A stretch of DNA of 32,147 bases from an uncultured Clostridia bacterium (GCA_947599825.1 CANQFS010000018.1:1-32147), one strand, 5' to 3'. Counted from the stretch's first letter, positions 19,035-29,991 are shown. The notes: generated by a model from the letters alone, not told the origin. Program-made: numbers and translations.

Positions 19035-19843
19035 ACAATAACTAGTACTGTTTCTAGTTTATTGAAGTCTACTGCAGTTTGTATCATGGCATAACGGTCT
19101 GTGATATTTTTTGTGTTTACTATTTGTGATATGGTTCCTATATGAATTCCTTTTGGATATATTCCCCCTATTCCTGAGGTTTCTACATTATCACCTTCCA
19201 TAATAGTTGCTTCTGTTGGAATGAATGTTGCTTTTAGTGTGGAATTTTGCTTTAAGGTTCCTCTTGCTACCATTTTGTCTCTGGAACTGCTAATTGCACA
19301 ACTAATTGTACTTGCCGTGTCTACTATGGTTTGTACTTTTGCTGTATTTTCGGTAACAGAAATTATATGCCCTACTAACCCTTGCTCAGAGATTACTGGC
19401 ATGTTTACTTCTATTCCTTCTTTTGTTCCTATGTTTATTATAATGGTGTCGCTATAGTTGCTAATATCTCTTTGTATAACATAGGCTGGTAATGTTTTAT
19501 ATTCACTATATTTGTCTTTTAAATTTACATATTCTTTTAGTGTTGTATTTTCTGATTTTATAATTTCGAGTTCTCGTAATGATTGTTCTAGTTCAGCGTT
19601 TTTTTTCTTTAGTGCTTCGTTTTCTTCTTGCAATGTATTAATGTTTGTAAAGAAACTGTTGTTGCCTGAAATCCAGTTTTTTAGGTAGGTTAGTCCGTTT
19701 TGTACTGGCATAATAACTACGCCTAATGCGTTTTCTATATATGCTACGTCTTGTATTTTTATGTTCGAAACTATGACAATTATAGTTAATATAACAATAG
19801 TAATTATAATGCCTGCTATGCTCGTTTTTTTGCTTTTATACAC
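19004..19843 (-). CDS. mreC: Rod shape-determining protein MreC
   Basis: 279 aa; N-terminal TM, coiled coil (LQEENEALKKKNAELEQSLREL), MreC core (VISEQGLVGHIISVTENTAKVQTIVD...GIGGIYPKGIHIGTI). Confidence 0.92.
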   Translation of the reverse strand: MYKSKKTSIAGIIITIVILTIIVIVSNIKIQDVAYIENALGVVIMPVQNGLTYLKNWISGNNSFFTNINTLQEENEALKKKNAELEQSLRELEIIKSENTTLKEYVNLKDKYSEYKTLPAYVIQRDISNYSDTIIINIGTKEGIEVNMPVISEQGLVGHIISVTENTAKVQTIVDTASTISCAISSSRDKMVARGTLKQNSTLKATFIPTEATIMEGDNVETSGIGGIYPKGIHIGTISQIVNTKNITDRYAMIQTAVDFNKLETVLVIVGTIWDSPQL

Positions 19844-19923
19844 TATTTTCCCTACCTTTCTATTTTATTTTAACGTCTTTTTCTTGCGTTAATTAATACT
19901 GTTTTTAGTCTTTCTACTTCATT

Positions 19924-20980
<1,057 letters not shown>

Positions 20981-21017
20981 TTAAATTTGCTTTAAGTTAT
21001 TTTTTAATGTATATGCA

Positions 21018-21734
21018 TTAATTAAATGCTTTGTTTTCATTGCTTTTTTTCTCTTGTTGCATTTTTATTGCATAGATACTTTGAAATTTGCCATCTCCTA
21101 TGACAATATGGTCCATCATTTGTAAGTCTAATAATTGGGCGCCTTGCTCAATTTCTTTTGTTATTTTTAAATCTTCTTGACTAGGAGTTGCATCTCCACT
21201 AGGGTGATTATGTACTAAAATGAACCTTTTCATTCCTATTTTTATTGTTTCTTCAAATATTTGTGTTTTATTTACATTTGCAAAGTTAGTATTTCCTATT
21301 CCAATATCTACTATTTTTTTCACAACATTTTTAGTATCTATTAAAATTAGTTTTACTATTTCTCTTTTTTCATATCTTAATTCTTCCATAAGCAATTTTG
21401 CTACATCTTTAGGCCCTTTTATAACTGTATGTGAGTTAAGTGGCCTTGCCATTCTTTTGGCAAGTTCGCATACTGCTTTAATTTGAATTGCTTTTACTTT
21501 TCCTATGCCTTTTATTTGTTGTAGTTCTTGCACCGAAACTTGCTGAAGGTCTCGAATATCTTTTACTTTACAAGATGCTAAAATGTTTTGGGCTAGTCCT
21601 ACTGCGGTTTGTTCTCTTGTTCCTGTTTTTATGATAATGGCTAGTAATTCTGCATTAGATAATGTACTTTCTCCGTACATTTCGAGTTTTTCATAGGGCC
21701 TTTCTGAATTTGGTAATTGTTTTATTGATAACAA
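21018..21734 (-). CDS. radC: RadC family protein (JAB/MPN domain)
   Basis: 238 aa; helix-hairpin-helix KGIGKVKAIQIKA and HNHPSGDATPSQED. Confidence 0.93.
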   Translation of the reverse strand: MLSIKQLPNSERPYEKLEMYGESTLSNAELLAIIIKTGTREQTAVGLAQNILASCKVKDIRDLQQVSVQELQQIKGIGKVKAIQIKAVCELAKRMARPLNSHTVIKGPKDVAKLLMEELRYEKREIVKLILIDTKNVVKKIVDIGIGNTNFANVNKTQIFEETIKIGMKRFILVHNHPSGDATPSQEDLKITKEIEQGAQLLDLQMMDHIVIGDGKFQSIYAIKMQQEKKSNENKAFN

Positions 21735-21841
21735 TGTTTTCTCCTTTCTTAAGCCCTATTTTTTGTTTATATACAACTTTATAATTTTTGTGCATTTGTT
21801 ATTTTTTATTTGGAATAAGTTAGTTGTTTTCAATGCATCGG

Positions 21842-22099
21842 TTATATTTTACGATATACTAATATTGCAATTATCATTCCAATGATACTTGCTATGTTGA
21901 TTTTAAATAGCAATCCGAAAGATATTTGCACAATGCTTAAGTCTAATTGTACTGGGTTTGATAGGCCAAAGCTTTCCCCATAGCCAAGCCACCATAAAAA
22001 GTCTACCTTTCCTGCAAGTTCGCCTAGTAATCCCCCTACTACTAGACCTGATAAGATAAATATTAATAAAATCCATATATTTTTTTCTCTTGTTGCCAT
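21842..22099 (-). CDS. DUF4321 domain-containing small membrane protein
   Basis: 85 aa; LSGLVVGGLLGELAGKVDFLWWLGYGESFGLSNPVQLDLSIVQISFGLLFKINIASIIGMIIAILVYRKI. Confidence 0.75.
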   Translation of the reverse strand: MATREKNIWILLIFILSGLVVGGLLGELAGKVDFLWWLGYGESFGLSNPVQLDLSIVQISFGLLFKINIASIIGMIIAILVYRKI

Positions 22100-22325
22100 A
22101 TTTTTTTCTCCTTTTCTATTTCTTTTGTTTTTAACGCCTCTATTATATATTCATTTTTGTTTTTTTTCAAGGTATTTACTTTACTTTTTTGATTTACTGT
22201 GTTATATTCAGTAGTACGTTTTTAGATTTTTTTCATATCATATATTAATTACCAAATATTTCTCATTCCTTTTCTTTAAGGATAGTGCTATAATAAAATT
22301 ATAAAAGACTAGGAGGATACAAATT

Positions 22326-22949
22326 ATGCGTTTTGAAAAGTTAAATGAAGATAAGATAAGAATTACTTTGAGTCATGAGGATTTAGTAAAAAAAGATATT
22401 GATTTTCATTCTTTTATGTCTAATTCTATGGAGTCTCAAGATTTATTTTTTGATATGCTAGAAGAAGCTGAAAAAGAAATTGGCTTTGTTACTAAAGATT
22501 ATTTGATTCGCATTGAGGCTTTGGCTATGGCAGGTGGTGATTTTATTTTAACTGTTACTAGAAGTCTTCCTGAAAAGAGTAAGATTAATTCTAGAAAGAA
22601 GGTACATATTAAAAGAAAGAATATGAATTTAGCTACTGCTCAAATTATTTGCTCTTTTGCTACTTTTGATGATTATTGCTCTTTTCTGAATTTCTTTAAA
22701 CAGAATGCTTTTCCTTCTGCTAAGTTGGCTGAAAGTGTTTTATTATATGAATATAAAAATGCATTTTTCCTTGTTTTAAGTGGTATTAATCCTACTTATC
22801 CTAATTTAAAAAGGTTGATATCTTCCTTGACAGAGTTTGCTTCTTTTGTTGACCGTTCTAATGTGTTTTCTAGCAAACTTTTGGAGTCTGGAAAGTTAAT
22901 TATGAAGAATAATGCAATTCGCACTGGTATTAAGCATTTTGCACGTTAG
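22326..22949 (+). CDS. mecA: MecA-like adaptor protein
   Basis: 207 aa, start MRFEKLNEDKIRITLSHEDLVKKDIDFHSFMSNSMESQDLFFDMLEEAEKEIGF typical of the MecA N-terminal domain; RBS aggagg. Confidence 0.8.
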   Translation: MRFEKLNEDKIRITLSHEDLVKKDIDFHSFMSNSMESQDLFFDMLEEAEKEIGFVTKDYLIRIEALAMAGGDFILTVTRSLPEKSKINSRKKVHIKRKNMNLATAQIICSFATFDDYCSFLNFFKQNAFPSAKLAESVLLYEYKNAFFLVLSGINPTYPNLKRLISSLTEFASFVDRSNVFSSKLLESGKLIMKNNAIRTGIKHFAR

Positions 22950-23011
22950 TAAAAAAGGAGTTCTTATTGAAATATAAGATACTGATTTTAAATAAAAATT
23001 AATAAAATTTG

Positions 23012-23065
23012 AGCCTTAGATTTTTTAAATTTTTATGTGTAAAAATTTAAATGATATCTAAGGCT
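23012..23065 (+). terminator. Terminator-like hairpin downstream of the mecA-like gene
   Basis: agccttagat...atctaaggct outer stem and ttaaattttt/aaaaatttaa inner stem. Confidence 0.6.
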
Positions 23066-23166
23066 TATTATATTAATGTTTTTTTACATTAGTTAGGTAT
23101 ATATATTTTACCGATTATTTTTATTAATTCTTATTTTTTTAGCAATAGTTTATTTGATTTATTTTT

Positions 23167-24156
23167 TTAATATAAGTAGTTTTGTGGATTTTGTGCTACT
23201 CCATTTACTCTAATTTCTAAATGTAAGTGGTTTCCTTGTGAATTTCCTGTATTTCCTACGGTAGCAATTACTTGCCCTTGTTCTACATATTGACCTACAG
23301 TTACATTTAATGAAGTACAGTGTCCATATAGTGTTTCAATTCCATTACCATGAGAGATGATAACATGGTTTCCGTAGCCTCCACCATAGCCATATTGAGC
23401 AAGTGTTACTGTTCCTGATGCTGCTGCTTTTATTGGTGTTCCCTTTGGAGCACCTATGTCTAAGCCTTTATGGCTTCTTCCCCATCTTGCTCCAAATCTA
23501 GATGTTACTGTTCCTGATATTGGCCTAATTAGTGAAATTCCTAAATCTATTTTTTTGCTAGATGTGTTCATTCCTGTTGCTGCTACTGTATAAGATTTTT
23601 GTACTACGACTTTTTTTTCGTATAAATCTGATACGCATTTTTCTACTGTTGCAAATTCTTTTAGCTCGGTTTCGTATTTTTCTATTATGGATAGTTGGTC
23701 CTTATTATTACTATCTTTGTTTTTTAATTCATTTACTACTTGTTCTGCTTGTTCAAATGTAGATACATATTCTTTTTCTTCATTTGAAATACATATAGCA
23801 TAGTATTTGTAGTAGGCTTCTCCTTGTTCTACTATTTTATTGAATATTTCTTCATCATTAGTTGCTACATCTTTTTTTAGAAAGCAAAGTTTATATTCTG
23901 GTAACTGATTAATGTCTACAAATGCTATATTTTCTTCATCGCCTTTTTCTATGTATTGATTTATTTTTTGCTGCAACTTGCTTTTGTTTTCACTATATCC
24001 AATAAATTCTCCGTTTAATGTTACTTGATAGATTGGTTTATAGATATAAGAAATTGCTCCTACTGCCAAGAATGCAGCTAAGAATATTACAATAGTAAAT
24101 TTTGTCCAAGTACGTATATGAACAATGGTCTTTTTAATGGTACTTATTTGAAACAA
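23167..24156 (-). CDS. M23 family metallopeptidase (LytM-type) with N-terminal TM
   Basis: 329 aa; GTVTSRFGARWGRSHKGLDIGAPKGTPIKAAASGTV, GNHVIISHGNGIETLYGHC, GNTGNSQGNHLHLEIRVNG. Confidence 0.92.
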   Translation of the reverse strand: MFQISTIKKTIVHIRTWTKFTIVIFLAAFLAVGAISYIYKPIYQVTLNGEFIGYSENKSKLQQKINQYIEKGDEENIAFVDINQLPEYKLCFLKKDVATNDEEIFNKIVEQGEAYYKYYAICISNEEKEYVSTFEQAEQVVNELKNKDSNNKDQLSIIEKYETELKEFATVEKCVSDLYEKKVVVQKSYTVAATGMNTSSKKIDLGISLIRPISGTVTSRFGARWGRSHKGLDIGAPKGTPIKAAASGTVTLAQYGYGGGYGNHVIISHGNGIETLYGHCTSLNVTVGQYVEQGQVIATVGNTGNSQGNHLHLEIRVNGVAQNPQNYLY

Positions 24157-24364
24157 CTCCTATCTTATTTTTCTTTTTTGATAGTGCTATTTTATATAAA
24201 GTTGCTTTTTTTTACAAAGTTTATTTTCGGTTGTTTTGGTCGTTTTTTTGTATTTCCGTAAGATTATCTCTTTTTTTGTTCCGTATGCTTCTTTTTTCAA
24301 AATTCACTCCATTTAGCACTCCATTGGGGACGTTTTCTTTTCCACTTATGGTAACTTTAAAAAT

Positions 24365-24402
24365 GAACTTCAATGAGATATCCTAATATCTCATTGAAGT
24401 TC
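24365..24402. terminator. Strong hairpin overlapping the 3' end of the coat-F-like gene
   Basis: gaacttcaatgagat / atctcattgaagttc perfect 15-bp stem with an 8-nt loop. Confidence 0.75.
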
Positions 24403-24633
24403 GTTTTTTACATTTTGAATTTCTGATTGGCTAGCTGATTGTGCTGGCTTATAATAGCCTTTTGTTTGTGCTACTTTGAATAGTTCATATTCAAAGCTTT
24501 CGTCGTTATTGCGTATTTGTTGAATTGTTTGCCTTAACTGCATATTTTCTGTTTCTGAAATAACATTTTGATATGTAGTAAGACTTGCTTTTACATTATT
24601 TAAAATATCGTTTACCATGGTTTTTTCGTCCAT
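24391..24633 (-). CDS. Spore coat protein, CotF-like
   Basis: 80 aa; KTMVNDILNNVKASLTTYQNVISETENMQLRQTIQQIRNNDESFEYELFKVAQTKGYYKPAQSAS resembles the coat F family. Confidence 0.8.
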   Translation of the reverse strand: MDEKTMVNDILNNVKASLTTYQNVISETENMQLRQTIQQIRNNDESFEYELFKVAQTKGYYKPAQSASQSEIQNVKNELQ

Positions 24634-24708
24634 TTTTTCTCCTTTCTCCTTTTTATTTTGCTCCTACTCATGTTGTTGTAATGTTTTATCCTTTTTTGAA
24701 ATATCTTT

Positions 24709-24840
24709 GTTTTTGGCGATGACACTTAAAATTACGTTAAAAAACGAAATTTTCTGTTGATTTGCTTTACTTTATTTTAAATATCTTATCAATGTCTCTT
24801 TAGGAAACGTCCCCAAAGGTACTTTCCCAAAGGTACATTT
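24709..24840. repeat. Diverged second copy of the 29056-29216 element (right half)
   Basis: cttaaaattacgttaaaaaacgaaatttt...actttattttaaatatcttatcaatgtctctttaggaaacgtccccaaaggtac aligns by eye with cctaaaataacgctaaaaaataaaattt...actttaaatatcttagcaatgtacctttaggaaacgtccctaatggtac. Confidence 0.75.
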
Positions 24841-25029
24841 TTAGTTATTTAAAAATGACATTAGTTTTTGTTTTGTGTTTAGGGCATCTTGGGCTGATTT
24901 TGTAAACATTTGCTTAATTTGTGGGTCTACGGCTTGTGATGCGTAAGTGTTTAGTTTTTGGTATGAGGTTTCGTGCACTCCTATTAGGTGTCTTAAGTTT
25001 TGTAATTCTATTTGTGTTAGGTTTGCCAT
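24841..25029 (-). CDS. Small spore-coat-associated-like protein
   Basis: 62 aa MANLTQIELQNLRHLIGVHETSYQKLNTYASQAVDPQIKQMFTKSAQDALNTKQKLMSFLNN; helical, adjacent to the CotF-like gene. Confidence 0.65.
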   Translation of the reverse strand: MANLTQIELQNLRHLIGVHETSYQKLNTYASQAVDPQIKQMFTKSAQDALNTKQKLMSFLNN

Positions 25030-25128
25030 ATTTTTCTTCCTTTCTTTTCACATTTTGTTATTAGTGTTTCCTTTTTTTGTTGTTTTATACTTGATTTTAT
25101 TTAAATTTTATCACTAACGCAATGATGC

Positions 25129-25174
25129 TAAAATAGACCAAGTTTCTTTTGTTTAAAAGAACTTGGTCTATTTT
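25129..25174. terminator. Bidirectional terminator-like hairpin
   Basis: taaaatagaccaagtt / aacttggtctatttta stem. Confidence 0.7.
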
Positions 25175-25277
25175 ATTCTATTACATTTATTATATTTTTA
25201 TGCTAAATTTTTACTTATTGCTATTTTTATTTGTTATTTTACCATTACATAGTATTTTATATTCACTATATTTTTCG

Positions 25278-25850
25278 CTATTTATATAACAATGCCTCAA
25301 TTTCTTTCCAGCTATTTACACGAAGTACTCCTTGTTTTTCTAGTTCTTCCTGTGTTATTTCTTTATTGTGATATGCAGTAAATAATAGCTTTGTTTCTGC
25401 TTTTCCTTCTAAGTTTGATAATTTATCATCTATTTTTATGTCACAATCAATGATTTCCTTATTAGTAGTGAATATATAATTATCTGGTGAAATAAATGGT
25501 AAATGTTCATACAAATATTCAAATTTATTTTTTAGATTATTAGCAGAATATTCTTCATTGTCACGGAATATGTAAGCTGTTGCAATATAGATTTCGTATT
25601 TTTTAGATAATTTTTCTAATACTTCGTACATATTTGGAAGCATTTCACAAAAGTCATATACGTTTTTTGTGTTAAAAAATTCCGTCCATTCTGGATATTT
25701 TTCTTTTGGTATTAAATCTTGAATATAGTATGTTTTAATGTCTCCTTTTTGATAATTTGTTCCTAAAAATTGATTCACTAAACTTAGGAAGCCTCCATCA
25801 CATATTACATCGTCCATATCTACCATTATTTTTTTCATATTTAATTTCAT
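25278..25850 (-). CDS. 5'(3')-deoxyribonucleotidase (NT5C-like HAD family)
   Basis: 190 aa; HAD motif MVDMDDVICDGG, YIATAYIF, IDDKLSNL. Confidence 0.75.
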   Translation of the reverse strand: MKLNMKKIMVDMDDVICDGGFLSLVNQFLGTNYQKGDIKTYYIQDLIPKEKYPEWTEFFNTKNVYDFCEMLPNMYEVLEKLSKKYEIYIATAYIFRDNEEYSANNLKNKFEYLYEHLPFISPDNYIFTTNKEIIDCDIKIDDKLSNLEGKAETKLLFTAYHNKEITQEELEKQGVLRVNSWKEIEALLYK

Positions 25851-25906
25851 TCCTTCCTGTTTTGTTTGGATTGAATATATATTCTTTTATTTTATTGTAT
25901 TTGTTT

Positions 25907-28250
25907 TTATCCTATAATTTCTAAGCCTGCATATTTTGCCATTAAACGTTTATGTCCTGCTTTGTCGAAGTTGATATCTACTTTTGCATCTTCTCCTTCT
26001 TGCTCAATGCTGTTTATTGTACCTTCCCCAAATTTTTTATGATATATTCTCATTCCTTCTTTGTATTTTGAAATATCTACTTCTTGTGTTGGTTTGTTTA
26101 AAGAATTTAAGAAGCTTTCTGCTGTTCGAAAGACAAAACCATTTGTATTTCCGGTTGTTTTGTTTCCTATTGTATTTGAAGAATTATTTGCTATGCTTGA
26201 TGCTACTGCATAAGCATTTTTTGATTCTTCAAATTTATACGTTTTTACTTTTCCTGCATAATTTGTTCCATAAGACCAACCATAGTTACTGTCTTCAAAG
26301 GTTTCTTCTTGCTTACTTTCTAAGTCTTCATAGCCTTCTAGATTTTCTTCTGGTATTTCTCTTACAAAACGAGAAATTGCATTGTAACTGGTAGAGCCAA
26401 ATATTGTTCTATGCTTTGCACAGGTTAGGTGCAAATATTGCTTTGCTCTTGTAATTCCTACATAAAACAAACGTCTTTCTTCTTCTAGCTCTTTTGGTTC
26501 GCCAATAGATTTATAACCAGGGAAGATTCCTTCTTCCATTCCTACTAAAAATACAACTGGGAATTCTAGCCCTTTGGCGCTATGTAATGTCATTAAGGTG
26601 ACACTATTGTCTGTATCTTCTAAACTATCAATGTCGCTTGACAAACTAATGCTTTCTAGGAATTCATTTAGGGAATTATCTACAAATTCTTCTTCAAATT
26701 CCATTGCTACTGTTACTAATTCTTCTATGTTTTGAAGCCTACTTTCTGCTTCTACTGTGTTTTCTAGTTCTAAGGCTTTTATATAACCACTTTGCTTTAA
26801 TACCATTTGAAGTAATTCTGAAATTTCTAATTCTTCTTGCCTTTGCCTCATTTCTTCGATTAGGTCGATGAATTCTTTTGCATTTGCAGCTACTCGATTT
26901 AGACCATACTCTCCTGCTTTTTTGATTACTTCATACATTGAAAGTCCTGTTTGATAGGAGATTTCTTCGATATTGTCTAAGCTTGTTTTTCCAATGCCAC
27001 GCTTTGGCTCGTTAATTACTCTTTTTAAAGAAATGTTGTCTGACGGATTTGCAATTAAACGCAAATAGCTAATGGCATCTTTTATTTCTTTTCTTTCATA
27101 GAATTTTAGTCCACCTACTATTTTGTATGGAATGTCTTCTCTTCTTAAGATGTCCTCTATTGCTCTTGATTGAGAGTTCATACGATATAGAATAGCAAAA
27201 TCGGAATATTCAAATTTTTCTTCTCTTTTTAAATGGTTTATTTGCTCTACAATATACCTTGCTTCGTCATATTCGTCGTCTCCTTGGTAGATGCATGGAA
27301 GATTTCCTTCTTCGTTTTCTGTCCATAATTTTTTGTCGTATTTTACTTCATTGTTTTTGATGACTGCATTTGCTATTTTTAATATATTTTGCGTGCAACG
27401 ATAGTTTTGCTCTAGTTTGATGATTTTTGTTCCTGGAAAGTCTTTTTCAAAGTTTAGAATATTCGAAATGTCTGCTCCGTCTAAAGCTATATATTCCTTG
27501 GTCGTTATCTCCTACTACAGTGATGTTTCCATATTTTGATGCAAGTATGGTTACTAAGGTAAATTGTGCTTTATTGGTGTCTTGATATTCATCTACTAAT
27601 ACATATTTAAATTTGTCTGTATAGTACTCTAAAGCATCTGGATTTTCTGTTAATATTTTTATTGTGCAATTGATGATGTCGTCAAAATCTAAGGCATTGT
27701 TTTCTTTTAGACGTTTTTGATATAATGCATAGATTTCCCCTATTTTTTCTTTTCGAAAGTCTCCTGCATATTTTACACAGTATGCTTTTGGCTCAAGCAT
27801 TTCGTTTTTGGCATTGCTTATTTCGGCTAGGACGCTTCTATCCGTAAACATTTTGTCATCTATGTTAAGTGATTTTAAACATTCTTTCATTAGCGTTCTT
27901 TGGTCTGAAGTATCGAATATAAGGAAAGAAGAATCAAAGCCTATGCGGTCTATGTATTTTCTTAATATGCGCACGCAAATAGAGTGAAAGGTTCCCATCC
28001 ATATATTTTTTGCTGCATCTCCTACTAATTTTTCAATTCTTTCTTTCATTTCGTTGGCTGCTTTGTTCGTAAAGGTGATGGCTAATATGTTCCATGGTGC
28101 AATGTTTTTTTCTGCTATTAGATATGCAATTTTATGAGTTAGCACTTTTGTTTTTCCGCTTCCCGCTCCTGCAATGACAAGGCATGGCCCTTCTGTTTCT
28201 AGCACTGCTTCTTTTTGTTTATTGTTTAATCCTTCTATTAGTTCTTGCAT
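25907..28250 (-). CDS. pcrA: ATP-dependent DNA helicase PcrA/UvrD, reading frame interrupted by one extra base at about 27479
   Basis: ORF 27447-28250: MQELIEGLNNKQKEAVLETEGPCLVIAGAGSGKTKVLTHKIAYL...VVGDNDQGIYSFR; removal of one C in TTTAGACGGAGCA continues GADISNILNFEKDFPGTKIIKLEQNYRC...LYRMNSQSRAIEDILRREDIPYKIVGG into ORF 25907-27181. Confidence 0.93.
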
Positions 28251-28313
28251 TTTTGTTTCATTCCTTTCTAGATTTTCGAAAAAGTATAATAGTTTTTACT
28301 ACTTTATTATATA

Positions 28314-28342
28314 TTGACATAGCTTGTTATTTGTTATATAAT
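28314..28342 (+). promoter_or_regulatory. Consensus sigma-A promoter, TTGACA-N17-TATAAT
   Basis: ttgaca 28314-28319, 17-bp spacer, tataat 28337-28342. Confidence 0.8.
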
Positions 28343-28348
28343 ATAGGT

Positions 28349-28432
28349 AGAAAATGAGAAACCACAAACGTGGTTGCCTATTTAATATGTAAAAACACAT
28401 CGAAACGGGCAAAGTTACAGATGTGTTTTTTA
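28349..28432 (+). ncRNA. Putative orphan small RNA ending in a strong hairpin/U-tract
   Basis: Starts about 7 nt after the promoter; ACCAC-AAAC-GTGGT hairpin, then AAAAACACATC-N18-GATGTGTTTTT hairpin with U-tract; no convincing ORF. Confidence 0.6.
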
Positions 28433-28565
28433 TTGTTTTATTTGCTTTTGCTCAAAATAATAACTATTGCATCTACTTTTCTCATTTTCTATGTTACATA
28501 GTCTATCTTATTTTTCGTTCTTTGTCTAGCGAACATTTAAAATTTTTACAAAAAATTTGTTCTTA

Positions 28566-29024
28566 TTATTTTTTTAGTTTTTCTACTATTTTTTCTAAAC
28601 ATTCTTGTATTTCTTTTGCGCAATGCTTGTATACATTTAAATCATAACCCCAAGGGTCTTTAATGTCTAAGTCTTGCATATCTTTATCTATTCCTACATA
28701 TTCTTTCATAGTATAGACTTTTCCTTTTAGTTCTGGGTATAAATATAGTACGCTTTGCTTGTGATTGTTTGTTGCACACAAAATTATATCCATTTCTTTT
28801 ATTTTTGAGTCTCTAATATTGGTAGCTTTATGAGTTGTAATGTCTACATTATAGTCTTTCATAGCATCAATTGCATTATATGTTGCTTCATCTCCTGTTT
28901 CTGCATAAATTCCACAAGAACAAATTTCTGCTTCTATTTTTTCTTCCTGCAACATTTTTTTTAGCATTCCTTCTGCCATTGCACTTCTACATATATTTCC
29001 TGTACATATAAACATAATTTTCAT
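28566..29024 (-). CDS. Low molecular weight protein tyrosine/arginine phosphatase
   Basis: 152 aa; MKIMFICTGNICRSAMAE (CX5R) and DIKDPWGYDLNVY. Confidence 0.9.
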   Translation of the reverse strand: MKIMFICTGNICRSAMAEGMLKKMLQEEKIEAEICSCGIYAETGDEATYNAIDAMKDYNVDITTHKATNIRDSKIKEMDIILCATNNHKQSVLYLYPELKGKVYTMKEYVGIDKDMQDLDIKDPWGYDLNVYKHCAKEIQECLEKIVEKLKK

Positions 29025-29055
29025 AATTTTAATATCCCTTTCTTGCTTTTATTTA

Positions 29056-29216
29056 GTACCATTAGGGACGTTTCCTAAAGGTACATTTAGTGAAAAAACG
29101 TTATTTTAGTTGATAATACCTAAAATAACGCTAAAAAATAAAATTTAAGGTGCTTTTTTTCTAATTTACTTTAAATATCTTAGCAATGTACCTTTAGGAA
29201 ACGTCCCTAATGGTAC
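29056..29216. repeat. MITE-like inverted-repeat element with perfect 32-bp terminal arms
   Basis: gtaccattagggacgtttcctaaaggtacatt (29056-29087) and its exact reverse complement at 29185-29216; internal stem cgttattttag/ctaaaataacg. Confidence 0.92.
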
Positions 29217-29238
29217 CCAATGGTACACCAATGCATCA

Positions 29239-29991
29239 TCAGAGAGACATCGCTAGCATGCCTAGTAGGAAGCCAAATATGTTGCCTACTGCTGTCATTC
29301 TGCCACGGTACAAACTATTTGATTCTGGCATTAGTTCTCCTGACACGATGTATAACATAGCTCCTGCTGCAAAGCTTAAACACATGCTGATTATTTCTTT
29401 TGAAATTCCGCCTACTAATGCTCCAAAGAAGGCTCCTATTCCTGTTGTTACTCCAGATAGTATGACGTAGATGACTACTTTTATTTTTCCCATTCCGCCA
29501 TTTTTCATTGGAACTGCCATGGATATTCCTTCTGGTATGTCATGTAGACAAATTGCTATTGCAAGTGAATAGCCTAATGTTATGGAAGCACCAAATCCTG
29601 ATCCAATGGCTAAACCTTCTGGAAAGTTATGCAAAGCAAGACCTATGCTAACTATTATTCCTGTTTTTAATAGGCTACTTGCTGTATTTTTTCTTACTGG
29701 ATTTTTATTAAATTTGTTTTGTACTAGAATGTCACAGATAATCATGGTAAGAACCCCAAACATAATGCCAACTAGCACGTTTAAGATACTTGCCATTTCC
29801 ATTGCTTCTGGTATTAAGTCGAAACAGATAATGGCTAGCATTAAGCCAGAGGCAAATGCTAGAACAAAACTTAAGAATTTATTTGATGTTTTTTTGAAGC
29901 ATACTCCTATTATGCCTCCTATTGTTGTTCCAAAAGTTCCAAAAAATAAGCCTATTAGTGTTGTTTTTATTAAATATTCCAATTGTAACAC
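29239..29991 (-). CDS. ZIP family metal transporter
   Basis: 250 aa; ALHNFPEGLAIGSGFG and AICLHDIPEGISMAVPM ZIP motifs. Confidence 0.9.
   Translation of the reverse strand: MLQLEYLIKTTLIGLFFGTFGTTIGGIIGVCFKKTSNKFLSFVLAFASGLMLAIICFDLIPEAMEMASILNVLVGIMFGVLTMIICDILVQNKFNKNPVRKNTASSLLKTGIIVSIGLALHNFPEGLAIGSGFGASITLGYSLAIAICLHDIPEGISMAVPMKNGGMGKIKVVIYVILSGVTTGIGAFFGALVGGISKEIISMCLSFAAGAMLYIVSGELMPESNSLYRGRMTAVGNIFGFLLGMLAMSL

Noticed and set aside
28349-28432. GEMM (c-di-GMP-I) riboswitch
   Set aside because: CGAAAcgGGCAAAGUUACAG loosely resembles part of GEMM, but the order of conserved blocks and helices does not fit and no + strand gene follows.
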